Source: a bacterium (GTDB taxonomy: Bacteria; Cyanobacteriota; Vampirovibrionia; Gastranaerophilales; Gastranaerophilaceae). Taken from it: DNA of 64,000 bases. Below the pieces are notes generated by a model. It was not told the origin of the DNA. It worked only from the letters and a program-made list of their open reading frames with translations, and did not search any database. Location: NCBI GenBank assembly GCA_017536545.1, contig JAFXHF010000020.1, forward strand, positions 56,696-120,695, written 5' to 3'. Positions 1-8,330 of the stretch are shown piece by piece; positions within the stretch are counted from its first letter, which is position 1; each line of letters starts with the position of its first letter. A program made the translations under genes and the position numbers.

Positions 1-1887
1 AATAGCCTCTTCAAACTCTTTTTGTGAGAAGTTTGGTTCTTGAATTCTTTCTTTTAATTGTGAAAGAGATTGTTCAGCATTATCTACAGTAAACTTTGCA
101 CTAGCTGAAATACCGTATTGAGAAGCCATAATAGACTCATCCAATGCTAACATATCTGATTTTTTTAATAATTGCTCATGAGATTTTGTAGTAGTACCAG
201 CATAATTAAACATACTACTCAAGATGTCAGCAACGGCAGCTTTTCTTGGTGTCCAATCTTTAGTTTGAATAGTCATTTTTACAAACACATTATCGGTCGG
301 AGTGTCGTTAAAAATAACTTCCAAATTATTATTCATCTTATAATGAGAAATATTCTGAATCTCAATCGGAGTCTTTTTGTTAGCTCCAGTAAACGATACG
401 GAAGATACTAACTTATGGTTACTTTCGATTGATTCCTTAGTTGCAGAATTTGGGTGAACAACCGTCAATGCAACCTTATTCAAATCCAAATATTTTTTTG
501 CAACATTTGAAATATCTTCAGCAGTCATTTCATCAACTATTTTATTATACTCTTTGATATGATCTAAAGTTCCATTCAAGAATTGTTGCCCTAGGTAGTG
601 GTTTATACCACCATTAGATTCAAGCAATTGGTTGTGAGCTTTTTTCATTCTGTTTTTAATTGCAGTCATCTCATCTTCTGTTGGAGGATTTTGAGATAAA
701 TTATGAATTACAGAATAAATATCCTTCAACATAGGTTCAACTTTTGCATCTGGAACAGAAGTTTGCACAACCATAATATTTCTATCTTCAGGTCGAGAGC
801 TTAATTTTTCAGGAGAAATTCCAACTCCAGTACCATATTCCTTTTCAAGATTTGATACTCTAGAATTTCCTAACCCTGCGAACAAATACGATAAAGCTTT
901 CATGTGAATTCTATCTTTTGTATTATTGTTCTCTGGGCCTGCAAAACCTAAAAATAAAGTTGCATTATCAGCTTGAGTTTTTTGTGAAATAATATCTTGT
1001 CGAACAGGCTTATCAATCGGAGTCATTTTTTCAAAATGACGTTGATAAACAGGATTATTAGATGCAGTAAAATACTTAGAAACTAATTTCATAGTCTCAT
1101 CAGGATTAACTTCTCCTGTAATAACAGTTACCATATTCGCTGGATAATAATTACTTTTAAAATAATTTACAACATCATCTCGGGTAAGTGCTGTAATATT
1201 ATCAGTTGTACCTGCAATCAAATCTAGAGAGGTAGATTTGATATTATATAAATTTTTCACAGTTTGTGAAAAACCAATATTTTCATCTTCTGAAACACAC
1301 ATATTGATTTCAGAATTTACAATATTCTTTTCTTTTTCCAATTTTTCAAGCAAGAATTTTGGAGATTGTAACATACCTGCATGCAATTGAATTTTTGTTT
1401 CTAAGTCTGTGTCTTCTAACAAATTAGATTGAATATAATAATCTGTTGTTGAAAAAGATGTTGAAGCATTTGTATCAGCACCCATTTTATTAACTTCATC
1501 AAAGAAAACTTTATCGCCTAAATCTTCTGAACCATTAAATAAATTATGTTCAATATAATGGCTAATTCCACGAAGATGATCAGGCTCATTAAAAGAACCT
1601 GTATTCACATAGGACTTAACAAAGGTTGGCCCATCTTTTGGAACAATTACTACTTTTTGACCATTAGCTAATTTATAGCATTTTGCAGTTAAACTATCCG
1701 TTAATTTAATATCTTCAACATGACTATACGCAATTGGAGTTCTAACTGCATAATCTTGAGTTACATTTGATAAAGATGTAACTTGTTGTTCCGCATTTAC
1801 TGGACTTTCAGGGTTTGATGTAAAACTCTGATTTCTTTGAATATACCCTATTTTATTTGTTGTTATATAATTTGGTGTTAATTTCAT
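1..1887 (-). CDS. M16-family zinc metallopeptidase (3' end beyond window)
   Basis: The reading frame is open from an ATG at 1887 to the left edge (629 codons), so the C-terminus is missing. It carries the inverted zinc motif HYIEH at about residues 110-114, with downstream glutamates in a stretch reading EKEKNIVNSE, as in the insulinase/pitrilysin/processing-peptidase family. The order is an active N-terminal M16 domain, a linker, then the start of a second M16-like domain. No clear signal peptide is visible. The linker (residues about 497-501, bases 385-399) contains VSFTG and the N-terminus contains SFTS (21-24), a peptide that recurs in unrelated proteins of this window. A role as a cytoplasmic or envelope oligopeptidase is inferred. 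Family assignment is firm; substrate unknown. Confidence 0.88.
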   Translation of the reverse strand, partial: MKLTPNYITTNKIGYIQRNQSFTSNPESPVNAEQQVTSLSNVTQDYAVRTPIAYSHVEDIKLTDSLTAKCYKLANGQKVVIVPKDGPTFVKSYVNTGSFNEPDHLRGISHYIEHNLFNGSEDLGDKVFFDEVNKMGADTNASTSFSTTDYYIQSNLLEDTDLETKIQLHAGMLQSPKFLLEKLEKEKNIVNSEINMCVSEDENIGFSQTVKNLYNIKSTSLDLIAGTTDNITALTRDDVVNYFKSNYYPANMVTVITGEVNPDETMKLVSKYFTASNNPVYQRHFEKMTPIDKPVRQDIISQKTQADNATLFLGFAGPENNNTKDRIHMKALSYLFAGLGNSRVSNLEKEYGTGVGISPEKLSSRPEDRNIMVVQTSVPDAKVEPMLKDIYSVIHNLSQNPPTEDEMTAIKNRMKKAHNQLLESNGGINHYLGQQFLNGTLDHIKEYNKIVDEMTAEDISNVAKKYLDLNKVALTVVHPNSATKESIESNHKLVSSVSFTGANKKTPIEIQNISHYKMNNNLEVIFNDTPTDNVFVKMTIQTKDWTPRKAAVADILSSMFNYAGTTTKSHEQLLKKSDMLALDESIMASQYGISASAKFTVDNAEQSLSQLKERIQEPNFSQKEFEEAI

Positions 1888-1951
1888 AATAAGCTACCTG
1901 TAATTATAAAAACACAGGAGTCAGAAAATTTGCCCTTTTGTAAAGTATTAT

Positions 1952-3235
1952 TTACCCTCTAAAAATTGTCTGTTCTCTATCTGGACCAACAGAAACAATT
2001 GAAATTGGAGTTTCAAGGATTTCTTCTAGTCTTTCTAGGTATTTACGGCAATTTTCTGGAAGATCTTCGTACTTCCTAATTCCTGTAATATCTTGTCCCC
2101 AACCTTTATGAGTTTCATAAACAGGTTCAAGGTATTTGTGAATATACACATCTTCTGGGTAAGATGTATAAATTTTGCCATCACGAGTATCTTTGTATGC
2201 TGTACAAATTTTGATTTCTTCAAAGGTATCAAACACATCGATTTTAGTAAGAGCAACAGATGTTAAACCACCTACTAAACAAGCATATTTCATAGTTACA
2301 GCATCAAACCAACCACAACGTCTAGGACGACCTGTTGTTACCCCAAACTCGTGACCAATTTTTTGGATAGATTCACCAATTTCATCTGTTAATTCTGATA
2401 CGAATGGACCTTCACCAACACGAGTTACATAAGCTTTAGCAACACCAATAACTTCATCAATTGTTGTTGGCCCATAGCCAGAACCAGTACCAGCACCACC
2501 ACCAACAGGGTTTGAGCTTGTTACAAATGGATATGTACCAAAATCTACGTCTAACATTACACCTTGAGCACCTTCAAATAGGATTGTTTTACCTGCTCTT
2601 TTTGCATCTCTAAGCATTTCTTGCCAATCAAAGCAAACAAATGGTCTAAAGATTTCAGCATATTTTTCACAAAGTGCCAAAACTTCTTCTTTTGTGTATG
2701 TTTTCAAGTTGTATAATTCTTTTAATTGTTTATTTTTAATAGGTAAAATCACGTCTAATTTTTCAGACAACGCTTCTGGCGAATATAAATCCATAATTTT
2801 CAAGCCAATACGTTGCATTTTGTCTGTATAAGTAGGTCCGATACCTTTTTTAGTTGTACCGATTTTGCCTTTTGTTGCAGTTGATTCTGAATAACCGTCA
2901 ACTTCTGTATGCCAAGGCATTGTAATTGACGCAAGCGGACTAACTTTTAATCCTGATAAATCGATATTTTCAGCTTTCAAACCATCAATTTCAGCTTGAA
3001 AAGATTCAGGTAAAATAACTGTACCATTACCAATTAAACAAGTTTTACCTTTATACAAAATACCAGATGGAATTAGGTGGAACTTGAAAGTTTTTCCATG
3101 AGCAACAACAGTGTGGCCTGCGTTACATCCGCCTTGGTATCTGATAATTAAATCAGCATTTTCTGCCAATAAATCAGTAAGTTTTGCTTTACCTTCATCG
3201 CCCCATTGAGCACCAACTACAACTCTATTTGTCAT
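1952..3235 (-). CDS. purA: Adenylosuccinate synthetase
   Basis: This 427-residue protein catalyses GTP-dependent conversion of IMP and aspartate to adenylosuccinate, the first committed step from IMP to AMP. Full length for the family. The N-terminal loop reads WGDEGKAK, with the catalytic Asp at residue 13 and catalytic His at 41 in NAGHT. The usual loop is GDEGKGK, so the G-to-A change at residue 17 is a small oddity. The C-terminal stretch TTGRPRRCGWFD is the typical IMP-site signature. The ATG at 3235 follows an AAGGA ribosome site. A hairpin terminator (3254-3288) separates it from the upstream small gene, so it probably has its own promoter. Confidence 0.97.
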   Translation of the reverse strand: MTNRVVVGAQWGDEGKAKLTDLLAENADLIIRYQGGCNAGHTVVAHGKTFKFHLIPSGILYKGKTCLIGNGTVILPESFQAEIDGLKAENIDLSGLKVSPLASITMPWHTEVDGYSESTATKGKIGTTKKGIGPTYTDKMQRIGLKIMDLYSPEALSEKLDVILPIKNKQLKELYNLKTYTKEEVLALCEKYAEIFRPFVCFDWQEMLRDAKRAGKTILFEGAQGVMLDVDFGTYPFVTSSNPVGGGAGTGSGYGPTTIDEVIGVAKAYVTRVGEGPFVSELTDEIGESIQKIGHEFGVTTGRPRRCGWFDAVTMKYACLVGGLTSVALTKIDVFDTFEEIKICTAYKDTRDGKIYTSYPEDVYIHKYLEPVYETHKGWGQDITGIRKYEDLPENCRKYLERLEEILETPISIVSVGPDREQTIFRG

Positions 3236-3253
3236 ATCTACAATCCTTTCATC

Positions 3254-3288
3254 ACAAAAAAATAATAAGGTCTTTCGACCTTATTATT
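3254..3288 (-). terminator. Rho-independent terminator after the 183-aa gene
   Basis: A perfect 12-bp stem (3261-3272 with 3277-3288) closes a TTTC loop (GAAA on the transcript) and is followed on the minus strand by seven T (3254-3260). It lies between the upstream small gene and purA. Confidence 0.85.
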
Positions 3289-3312
3289 TTATCATAAAAA
3301 AATTAAAATTAA

Positions 3313-3864
3313 TTAAACTTCAAAAATACTATTAACGATAGCTTTAGCAACTTTATCACCATCTTTTTTATCAATTAAAGCTTTTTCATCAGTTTTAATT
3401 CTAATTTTATCATCAATTTCATCACGTAATTTTACCAAATCATCAATTTCTTCTGCCAATTCATAAGATTCAGGAGATAAATTTTTACGATATTCTGCTA
3501 CAGCCTCTTTTGCTTGAAGCATATATTTATTATTACTTGAATACCAAGGCTCGTCGCAATGCTTCTCATAGTGACAACTTAATGCTCTAAAAATATCTTG
3601 ATAACATTCTGGTTCCAAAGGAAACAGCAACATACCCTTTCTACTTGAATGTAGAGAATAACGAGGAGTACCTAAAGGTGTCAATTTAGAATCCAACTTA
3701 TAAACAGCATCATCTGGCATATCTTCTAATAGTAAATTTGCAGCCAAAACTTTTTCTGGATCTTTCTCTGCCAACTCTCTAAGTATTATTCTTGACCAAG
3801 CATCGTTATTAAAACGAGCCTGAAAATTTGGACGATAATTCGCAGGGGTAAAACTAATATTCAT
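3313..3864 (-). CDS. Unknown small protein with N-terminal SFT peptide
   Basis: This 183-residue soluble protein is not recognised. It begins MNISFTPANY, with the S-F-T peptide at residues 4-6 that also occurs in other proteins here, followed by PNFQARF. The middle is a mixed fold containing 'TPLGTPRYSLHSS'. The last 60 residues are charged and probably coiled coil, with many E, D, K and I. There is no signal peptide or membrane segment. The start is supported by an AAGGAG site 6 bases upstream, and the gene ends at its own terminator, so it is probably monocistronic. The overall plan (SFT N-terminus, small domain, helical tail) resembles the 170-aa protein between panB and panC, although the sequences do not clearly align. 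Confidence 0.75.
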   Translation of the reverse strand: MNISFTPANYRPNFQARFNNDAWSRIILRELAEKDPEKVLAANLLLEDMPDDAVYKLDSKLTPLGTPRYSLHSSRKGMLLFPLEPECYQDIFRALSCHYEKHCDEPWYSSNNKYMLQAKEAVAEYRKNLSPESYELAEEIDDLVKLRDEIDDKIRIKTDEKALIDKKDGDKVAKAIVNSIFEV

Positions 3865-3943
3865 AAAATCTCCTTAGGGTAAATAAACACATGGAGATAA
3901 AGTTACCTAAAAATAAAACTTGCTATAATTATAAAAACAATAT

Positions 3944-4939
3944 TTACAATTCTAAATATTTTGGTACAATTTCAAAGAAATCACCAACAATACCAGTGTC
4001 TGCAATTTCAAATATCGGAGCTTCTGGGTCATTATTTATCGCAATAATATGCTTGGAATCAGTTATACCAATAGTGTGTTGAATTGCACCTGAAATACCA
4101 CAAGCAATATAAACCTTAGGGCTTACAGTTTTACCAGTTTGACCAACTTGTATTGATACAGGAGCTAAACCCATTTCAACCGCAACACGAGATGCTGCAA
4201 CAGTTCCACCAATCTTATCAGCGAACTTTTGCAACAGCTCAAAACCTTCTTTATTTTTTAAACCTCGACCGCCTGCCACAATAATTTCAGCAGAATCAAG
4301 CTCATTTATTACATTTTCAACAGTTTTTTTGAACTCTAATAATTCAACTTTTTTCTTTAAATAAGAAATATTTACGGGGCAAGAAACAAATTCTGTATCA
4401 ACATATGAATCATCTCTTGTAACTTTAAATACATTTGGTCTAACAGTTGCCATTTGAGGATTTGCTTTAGATAAAATTGTTGCCATCAACTGACCACCAA
4501 ACGTCGGACGAGTCGCAGCTAACAAACCTTTCTCATTAATATCTAAACCTGTACAATCTGCAGTCAAACCAGCATGCAAAGCAGATGCTACACGAGGAGC
4601 TAAATCTCTTCCTTGGTTTGTTGCACCAATAAGTAAAATTTCAGGCTTAATCACACCAACTAAATCAACAATAGATTTAGCATAAAAATCAGTTGAATAA
4701 GTTTTAAATTCTTCATCTTCAAAATAGAAAACTTTATTCACTCCACGATTTCTAAATGCTTCTTTGTAATTATCAATTAAATTTGGGGTTGTAAATATAA
4801 CCGCATTAACTTCAACGCCACCAAGTTTTTCTGATAGTTCTTTTGCTTTATCAACAAGTTCAAAAAACACTGTGTGAATATAATTTTCACGAGTGATTTG
4901 AGCGTAAATTAAAATTCCTGAATTTTCACCATTAGTCAT
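3944..4939 (-). CDS. etfA: Electron transfer flavoprotein subunit alpha
   Basis: A 331-residue EtfA. The C-terminal FAD domain shows QVGQTGKTVSPKVYIACGIS and GAIQH, the conserved FAD-binding stretch, followed by INNDPEAPIF. The N-terminal half is the adenine nucleotide hydrolase-like fold shared by alpha and beta subunits. The start overlaps the end of etfB by 8 bases, so the two are translationally coupled. No acyl-CoA dehydrogenase or FixC-like partner is in the window, so the electron partners are unknown. Confidence 0.95.
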   Translation of the reverse strand: MTNGENSGILIYAQITRENYIHTVFFELVDKAKELSEKLGGVEVNAVIFTTPNLIDNYKEAFRNRGVNKVFYFEDEEFKTYSTDFYAKSIVDLVGVIKPEILLIGATNQGRDLAPRVASALHAGLTADCTGLDINEKGLLAATRPTFGGQLMATILSKANPQMATVRPNVFKVTRDDSYVDTEFVSCPVNISYLKKKVELLEFKKTVENVINELDSAEIIVAGGRGLKNKEGFELLQKFADKIGGTVAASRVAVEMGLAPVSIQVGQTGKTVSPKVYIACGISGAIQHTIGITDSKHIIAINNDPEAPIFEIADTGIVGDFFEIVPKYLEL

Positions 4940-5729
4940 TTTTCAAAACTCCTAAAGATGTAAGTCTATCTTTTAACAAATTTACAGAATCATCAACTGA
5001 CAATTCAAACTTTTCAGCATTATGCGTCGAAAGATTACGAAAAGCTTTAGATACATAAGTTGGAGAACCTTTTAAACCAACTTGTTCTGGAGCTAAACCA
5101 ATATCTTCCATCGATAAAACTTTAATCTCTTTTTTAGATGCAGCTATAACTCCACCAATTTTAACCCTTGATGGTTCAAAATTTTGAGTCATAACACAAA
5201 TCAAACCTGGAAGTTCAAGTGATACAGTTTCTATACCATCTTCCATAATTCGATTTAAAACAAGTTTTCCATCCTCAAATTTTACAAATTCATCAACATA
5301 TGTAACTTGTGGAATTTCTAAGAAATTAGCAATATTTGGACCTGTTTGAGCAGTATCACCATCAACTGCAAACTGTCCGCAAATAATTAAATCAAAATCT
5401 GGTAAAGACGTTCTAATTGCTCTTGATATAGTTAAACCAGTAGCGTAAGTATCCGCACCAGCAAACTTTCTATCAGAAATCAATACCGCCTCATCACAAC
5501 CCAAAGCCAATGTCTTGCGAAGCATAGACTCTGCTTGATTTGGCCCCATTGTGAATACAGTAATTTGAGTATTTTCTATTTGAGATTTTAATTTAAGAGC
5601 AAGTTCCAACGCATAAACATCATAAGGATTGATTACACTTTCAACACCTTCACGCTGAATAGTGTTTTGTTCAGTCCATCTGATATCCGTTGTATCCGGA
5701 ACTTGCTTTATACATAATGCTATTTTCAT
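4932..5729 (-). CDS. etfB: Electron transfer flavoprotein subunit beta
   Basis: A 265-residue EtfB that opens with the typical MKIALCIKQVPDT. The nucleotide-binding loop reads VDGDTAQTGP. In EtfB proteins of NADH-binding, electron-bifurcating ETFs this region carries a similar GDTAQ-GP stretch, whereas mitochondrial-type EtfB has a D-D-C-N-Q-T-G version. That comparison is from memory of the family and makes a bifurcating ETF likely but unproven. It is the second gene of a tight set: NfnA-like flavoprotein, 4-Cys mini-protein (8-base gap), etfB, etfA. Confidence 0.95.
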   Translation of the reverse strand: MKIALCIKQVPDTTDIRWTEQNTIQREGVESVINPYDVYALELALKLKSQIENTQITVFTMGPNQAESMLRKTLALGCDEAVLISDRKFAGADTYATGLTISRAIRTSLPDFDLIICGQFAVDGDTAQTGPNIANFLEIPQVTYVDEFVKFEDGKLVLNRIMEDGIETVSLELPGLICVMTQNFEPSRVKIGGVIAASKKEIKVLSMEDIGLAPEQVGLKGSPTYVSKAFRNLSTHNAEKFELSVDDSVNLLKDRLTSLGVLKND

Positions 5730-5737
5730 AGTTTAAA

Positions 5738-5920
5738 TTATTGTTGTTTTGGTGCTCTTTGTTTTTGGTTTGCTTCTAATAATGCATTGTATGCTAACAA
5801 ATACATTGAACATTTTTGAACACTTGGAACATACCAAGCACATTTACCTTGACTACATACCATATCAATACCTGAATTGATACTGATTAGAGGACATACT
5901 GGAATATCATTTTTTCCCAT
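5738..5920 (-). CDS. Small four-cysteine protein in the ETF cluster
   Basis: A 60-residue protein of unknown function with four cysteines, spaced as a single Cys near residue 9, a CSQGKC pair, and a last Cys in QKCSMY. The pattern could bind zinc or an iron-sulfur cluster, which is inference only. It lies between the NfnA-like gene (19-base gap) and etfB (8-base gap) with the same orientation, which supports it being real and co-expressed with the flavoproteins. An AGGAGAGTTAAG-type ribosome site precedes the ATG. No signal peptide. Confidence 0.7.
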   Translation of the reverse strand: MGKNDIPVCPLISINSGIDMVCSQGKCAWYVPSVQKCSMYLLAYNALLEANQKQRAPKQQ

Positions 5921-5939
5921 ACTTCTTAACTCTCCTTAT

Positions 5940-6782
5940 TTATACAATTTCTGCTTGTTTAAGCAAGTTACAATTTTCGCCGCGTTTACGTTCTTGATCT
6001 TTATAAATTCTTGTTCTGTTGATAACTTCATCAAAATCAATTTTGTGAGCGTCAAAATCTGGACCATCTACACAAGCAAATTTTGTTTCTCCACCAACAG
6101 TAACACGACAAGCACCACACATACCAGTACCATCAACCATAATAGGGTTCATACTAGCTTCTGTGTATATACCTTTATCTCTTGTTAATTCTGCAACTGC
6201 TCTCATCATTGGCATTGGACCAACAGCAATTACATAATCAATTTTTTCTTTAGCCATAAGTTCTTGTAAAACAGTTGTACCATAACCTTTGATACCATAA
6301 GAACCATCATCAGTAGTCAAGAACAATTCTGTACAAGCATCTTTCATTTTGTCTTCCCAGAATAACAATTCTTTTGTTCTAGCACCAGCAATCATATAAA
6401 CTTTGTTGCCAGCATCTTTTAAAGCTTTTGAAATCAAATAGCATGGAGCTGCTCCATAACCACCAGCAACACAAACTGCTGTACCATAATTTTTAATATG
6501 AGTAGGTTTGCCTAGAGGGCCAACTAAGTCAACTAACTCATCACCAACTTCAAGTTGAGCAAGTTTTTTAGTTGAATAACCAACTGCCATAAATACAAGT
6601 GTTAATTCACCTTTAACCTTGTCAGCATCAGCAATAGTTAGAGGAACTCTTTCGCCATCTTCTTCTACTCTAAATATAATAAATTGCCCAGCTTGAGCAT
6701 TTCTTACAACATATGGTGCATCAATAGTAATTTCATATTGATTAGGGCAAATTTCTTTTTTTGATAATATTCTATATCCCAT
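5940..6782 (-). CDS. NfnA-like FAD/[2Fe-2S] ferredoxin-NADP reductase subunit
   Basis: A 280-residue protein of the dihydroorotate dehydrogenase electron-transfer subunit / sulfide dehydrogenase / NfnA family. It has an N-terminal FAD barrel (QAGQFIIFR, RVPLTIAD), a NAD(P) domain (VAGGYGAAPCYLI), and a C-terminal [2Fe-2S] cluster with GMCGACR followed by a fourth Cys in KFACVDG. The longer frame has an upstream Met at 6824, but an AAAGGAGAG site sits directly before the ATG at 6782 and family members start there with GYRIL. The usual NfnB (GltD-like) partner is not adjacent. The neighbours are etfB/etfA, so a redox role linked to the ETF is plausible. Confidence 0.9.
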   Translation of the reverse strand: MGYRILSKKEICPNQYEITIDAPYVVRNAQAGQFIIFRVEEDGERVPLTIADADKVKGELTLVFMAVGYSTKKLAQLEVGDELVDLVGPLGKPTHIKNYGTAVCVAGGYGAAPCYLISKALKDAGNKVYMIAGARTKELLFWEDKMKDACTELFLTTDDGSYGIKGYGTTVLQELMAKEKIDYVIAVGPMPMMRAVAELTRDKGIYTEASMNPIMVDGTGMCGACRVTVGGETKFACVDGPDFDAHKIDFDEVINRTRIYKDQERKRGENCNLLKQAEIV

Positions 6783-6858
6783 TTTTCTCTCCTTTAAAAA
6801 AATCTTATTAGCATTATACAACAAAACAATTAGTTTGAAAATAGTATAATTTTCTACC

Positions 6859-8244
6859 TTAAATTTGGGATTTATTTATAGAATTTCTAAAGTTAGATGT
6901 AATCTTAAACAATTCTATAGAGTGTGAAGCCTTAACAAAGACACAGTCCCCATCTTTAATCCAGGTATTTAATTCTGGCATTAAATCATTAACAGATTTA
7001 TAATAAGCTCCACAATACTCACGCTTTAATTCATCCCATACAACCTTTATTTGCTCTCCGCAACATAAAACAATATTTGGGTTTACTTTTCTAATAACTT
7101 CAACGAGTTGTAAATGCTGAGCAACAGTATTAACTCCACCTTCAGCCATATCACCAATAATTAAAACTTTATTTTTATCTTGATATGTCATGCCAAACCC
7201 CTCAAGACAACTTGTCATAGATAAAGGATTCGCATTAAAAGATTCGTCAACCATTGTTATATTGCAACCTTCATAAAATTCACCAGTCAAAACTTGCCCT
7301 CGACCAATAATTGGTGACCAATTTTGCAAAATCTCTAGTGCAGGTTCAATCGGTAAACCTAGCGAATGTAAAACACCAAACGTCAAAGCACTATCAATTA
7401 AAAGATGCTTAGCCGTCGGAACTTCACTAAATTTATACTCTTTGCCAAAAACTTTTATATAATTAGTTTCACCAATAATTATTTGAATATCGCAATCATC
7501 TGCTTCCCCAACTGTGATGATATTTAATTGTTTTTCTTTTGCAGCTTGCTCTAAAACCTCGTAATAATCAGTTTCTTTATACAAAACAGCATAAGAATTT
7601 GGACGCATTGCAAGAAAAATTTTAGCTTTTGTAACTGCAACCATATCCAAAGTTTGTTTTGGAGCTAAATGAACAGGAGCAATATTAGTTATAACAGCTA
7701 CATCTGGTTTTGTAAGATATGAATTTAATTCCATACCACCACCCAAAGAGGTTTCATTAACCCAAAATTTAGCTTCTGGATTATAAGATGTCATATTCCA
7801 AGCAATACTGAAATTTATATTAGAACGATTTGTATTTGCACTTGCACCATATTGTTCTAAAACATCATAACACATTTTAGTAACAGTTGATTTACCACAA
7901 GAACCAGTAATATCAACAACTTTACCTTCAAACAAACGTCTAATATAAAAAGCCATCATAATAACTGCATCTCGAGTATTTTTAACTTTGATTATCGGTA
8001 ATTTATATTTAGAGAAATATTTTTCATCAGTGGTCATAATTGCTGAGACCTTATCTTCAATATACTTGAAATAAGCCTCCTCAATACCAACCTCTTCCCC
8101 TTGTTTCTTCATTAAAGCAATATTTCCAAGGGTAAATTCAGAATGATGAACACGCAAACCATTTGCCGAAAAATCTTCAGGCATATTATGAAATTCAACA
8201 TCTGTTAAAGCTCTTGATAAATGCTCTTTATTCCAAAAATTCAT
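6859..8244 (-). CDS. MurF-like Mur ligase
   Basis: An ATP-dependent ligase of the Mur family, 461 residues from the ATG at 8244. It has a P-loop DITGSCGKST (family usually GS/T-x-GKTT), the central stretch NETSLGGGMELNSYL followed by ITNIAPVHL, and DESFNANPLSM, which resembles the MurF D-x-NANP-SM motif. MurF adds D-Ala-D-Ala to the UDP-MurNAc-tripeptide. The N-terminal domain is divergent, so a paralogue acting on another peptide substrate cannot be excluded. Two starts are possible: ATG 8262 (MWYNFL), which overlaps a -10 box, or ATG 8244, six bases after an extended -10 TGG-TATAAT; the latter is preferred. Confidence 0.82.
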   Translation of the reverse strand: MNFWNKEHLSRALTDVEFHNMPEDFSANGLRVHHSEFTLGNIALMKKQGEEVGIEEAYFKYIEDKVSAIMTTDEKYFSKYKLPIIKVKNTRDAVIMMAFYIRRLFEGKVVDITGSCGKSTVTKMCYDVLEQYGASANTNRSNINFSIAWNMTSYNPEAKFWVNETSLGGGMELNSYLTKPDVAVITNIAPVHLAPKQTLDMVAVTKAKIFLAMRPNSYAVLYKETDYYEVLEQAAKEKQLNIITVGEADDCDIQIIIGETNYIKVFGKEYKFSEVPTAKHLLIDSALTFGVLHSLGLPIEPALEILQNWSPIIGRGQVLTGEFYEGCNITMVDESFNANPLSMTSCLEGFGMTYQDKNKVLIIGDMAEGGVNTVAQHLQLVEVIRKVNPNIVLCCGEQIKVVWDELKREYCGAYYKSVNDLMPELNTWIKDGDCVFVKASHSIELFKITSNFRNSINKSQI

Positions 8245-8273
8245 AAGAAAATTATACCACATTTTCCCTTTAT
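8245..8273 (-). promoter_or_regulatory. Promoter directly abutting the Mur ligase start
   Basis: On the minus strand TTGTTT is followed after 17 bases by TGG-TATAAT, an extended -10, then TTTCTT and the ATG at 8244. A transcript would start at or next to the ATG, which suggests leaderless translation. Confidence 0.5.
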
Positions 8274-8282
8274 AAACAAGAA

Positions 8283-8307
8283 AGCAACGCCTAATTTAGA
8301 CGTTGCT
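8283..8307 (-). terminator. Terminator of the rel-NfeD-flotillin operon
   Basis: An inverted repeat AGCAACG / CGTTGCT with extra inner pairing lies 24 bases after the flotillin stop and is followed on the minus strand by a T-rich tail (TTTCTTGTTT). Confidence 0.65.
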
Positions 8308-8330
8308 CTCACATGTTTGTCTAGCTAAGA

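Noticed and set aside
8244..8262. ATG 8262 (MWYNFL...) as the Mur ligase start
   Set aside because: The segment overlaps a -35/-10 promoter with 17-base spacing; ATG 8244 lies at the expected transcription start.
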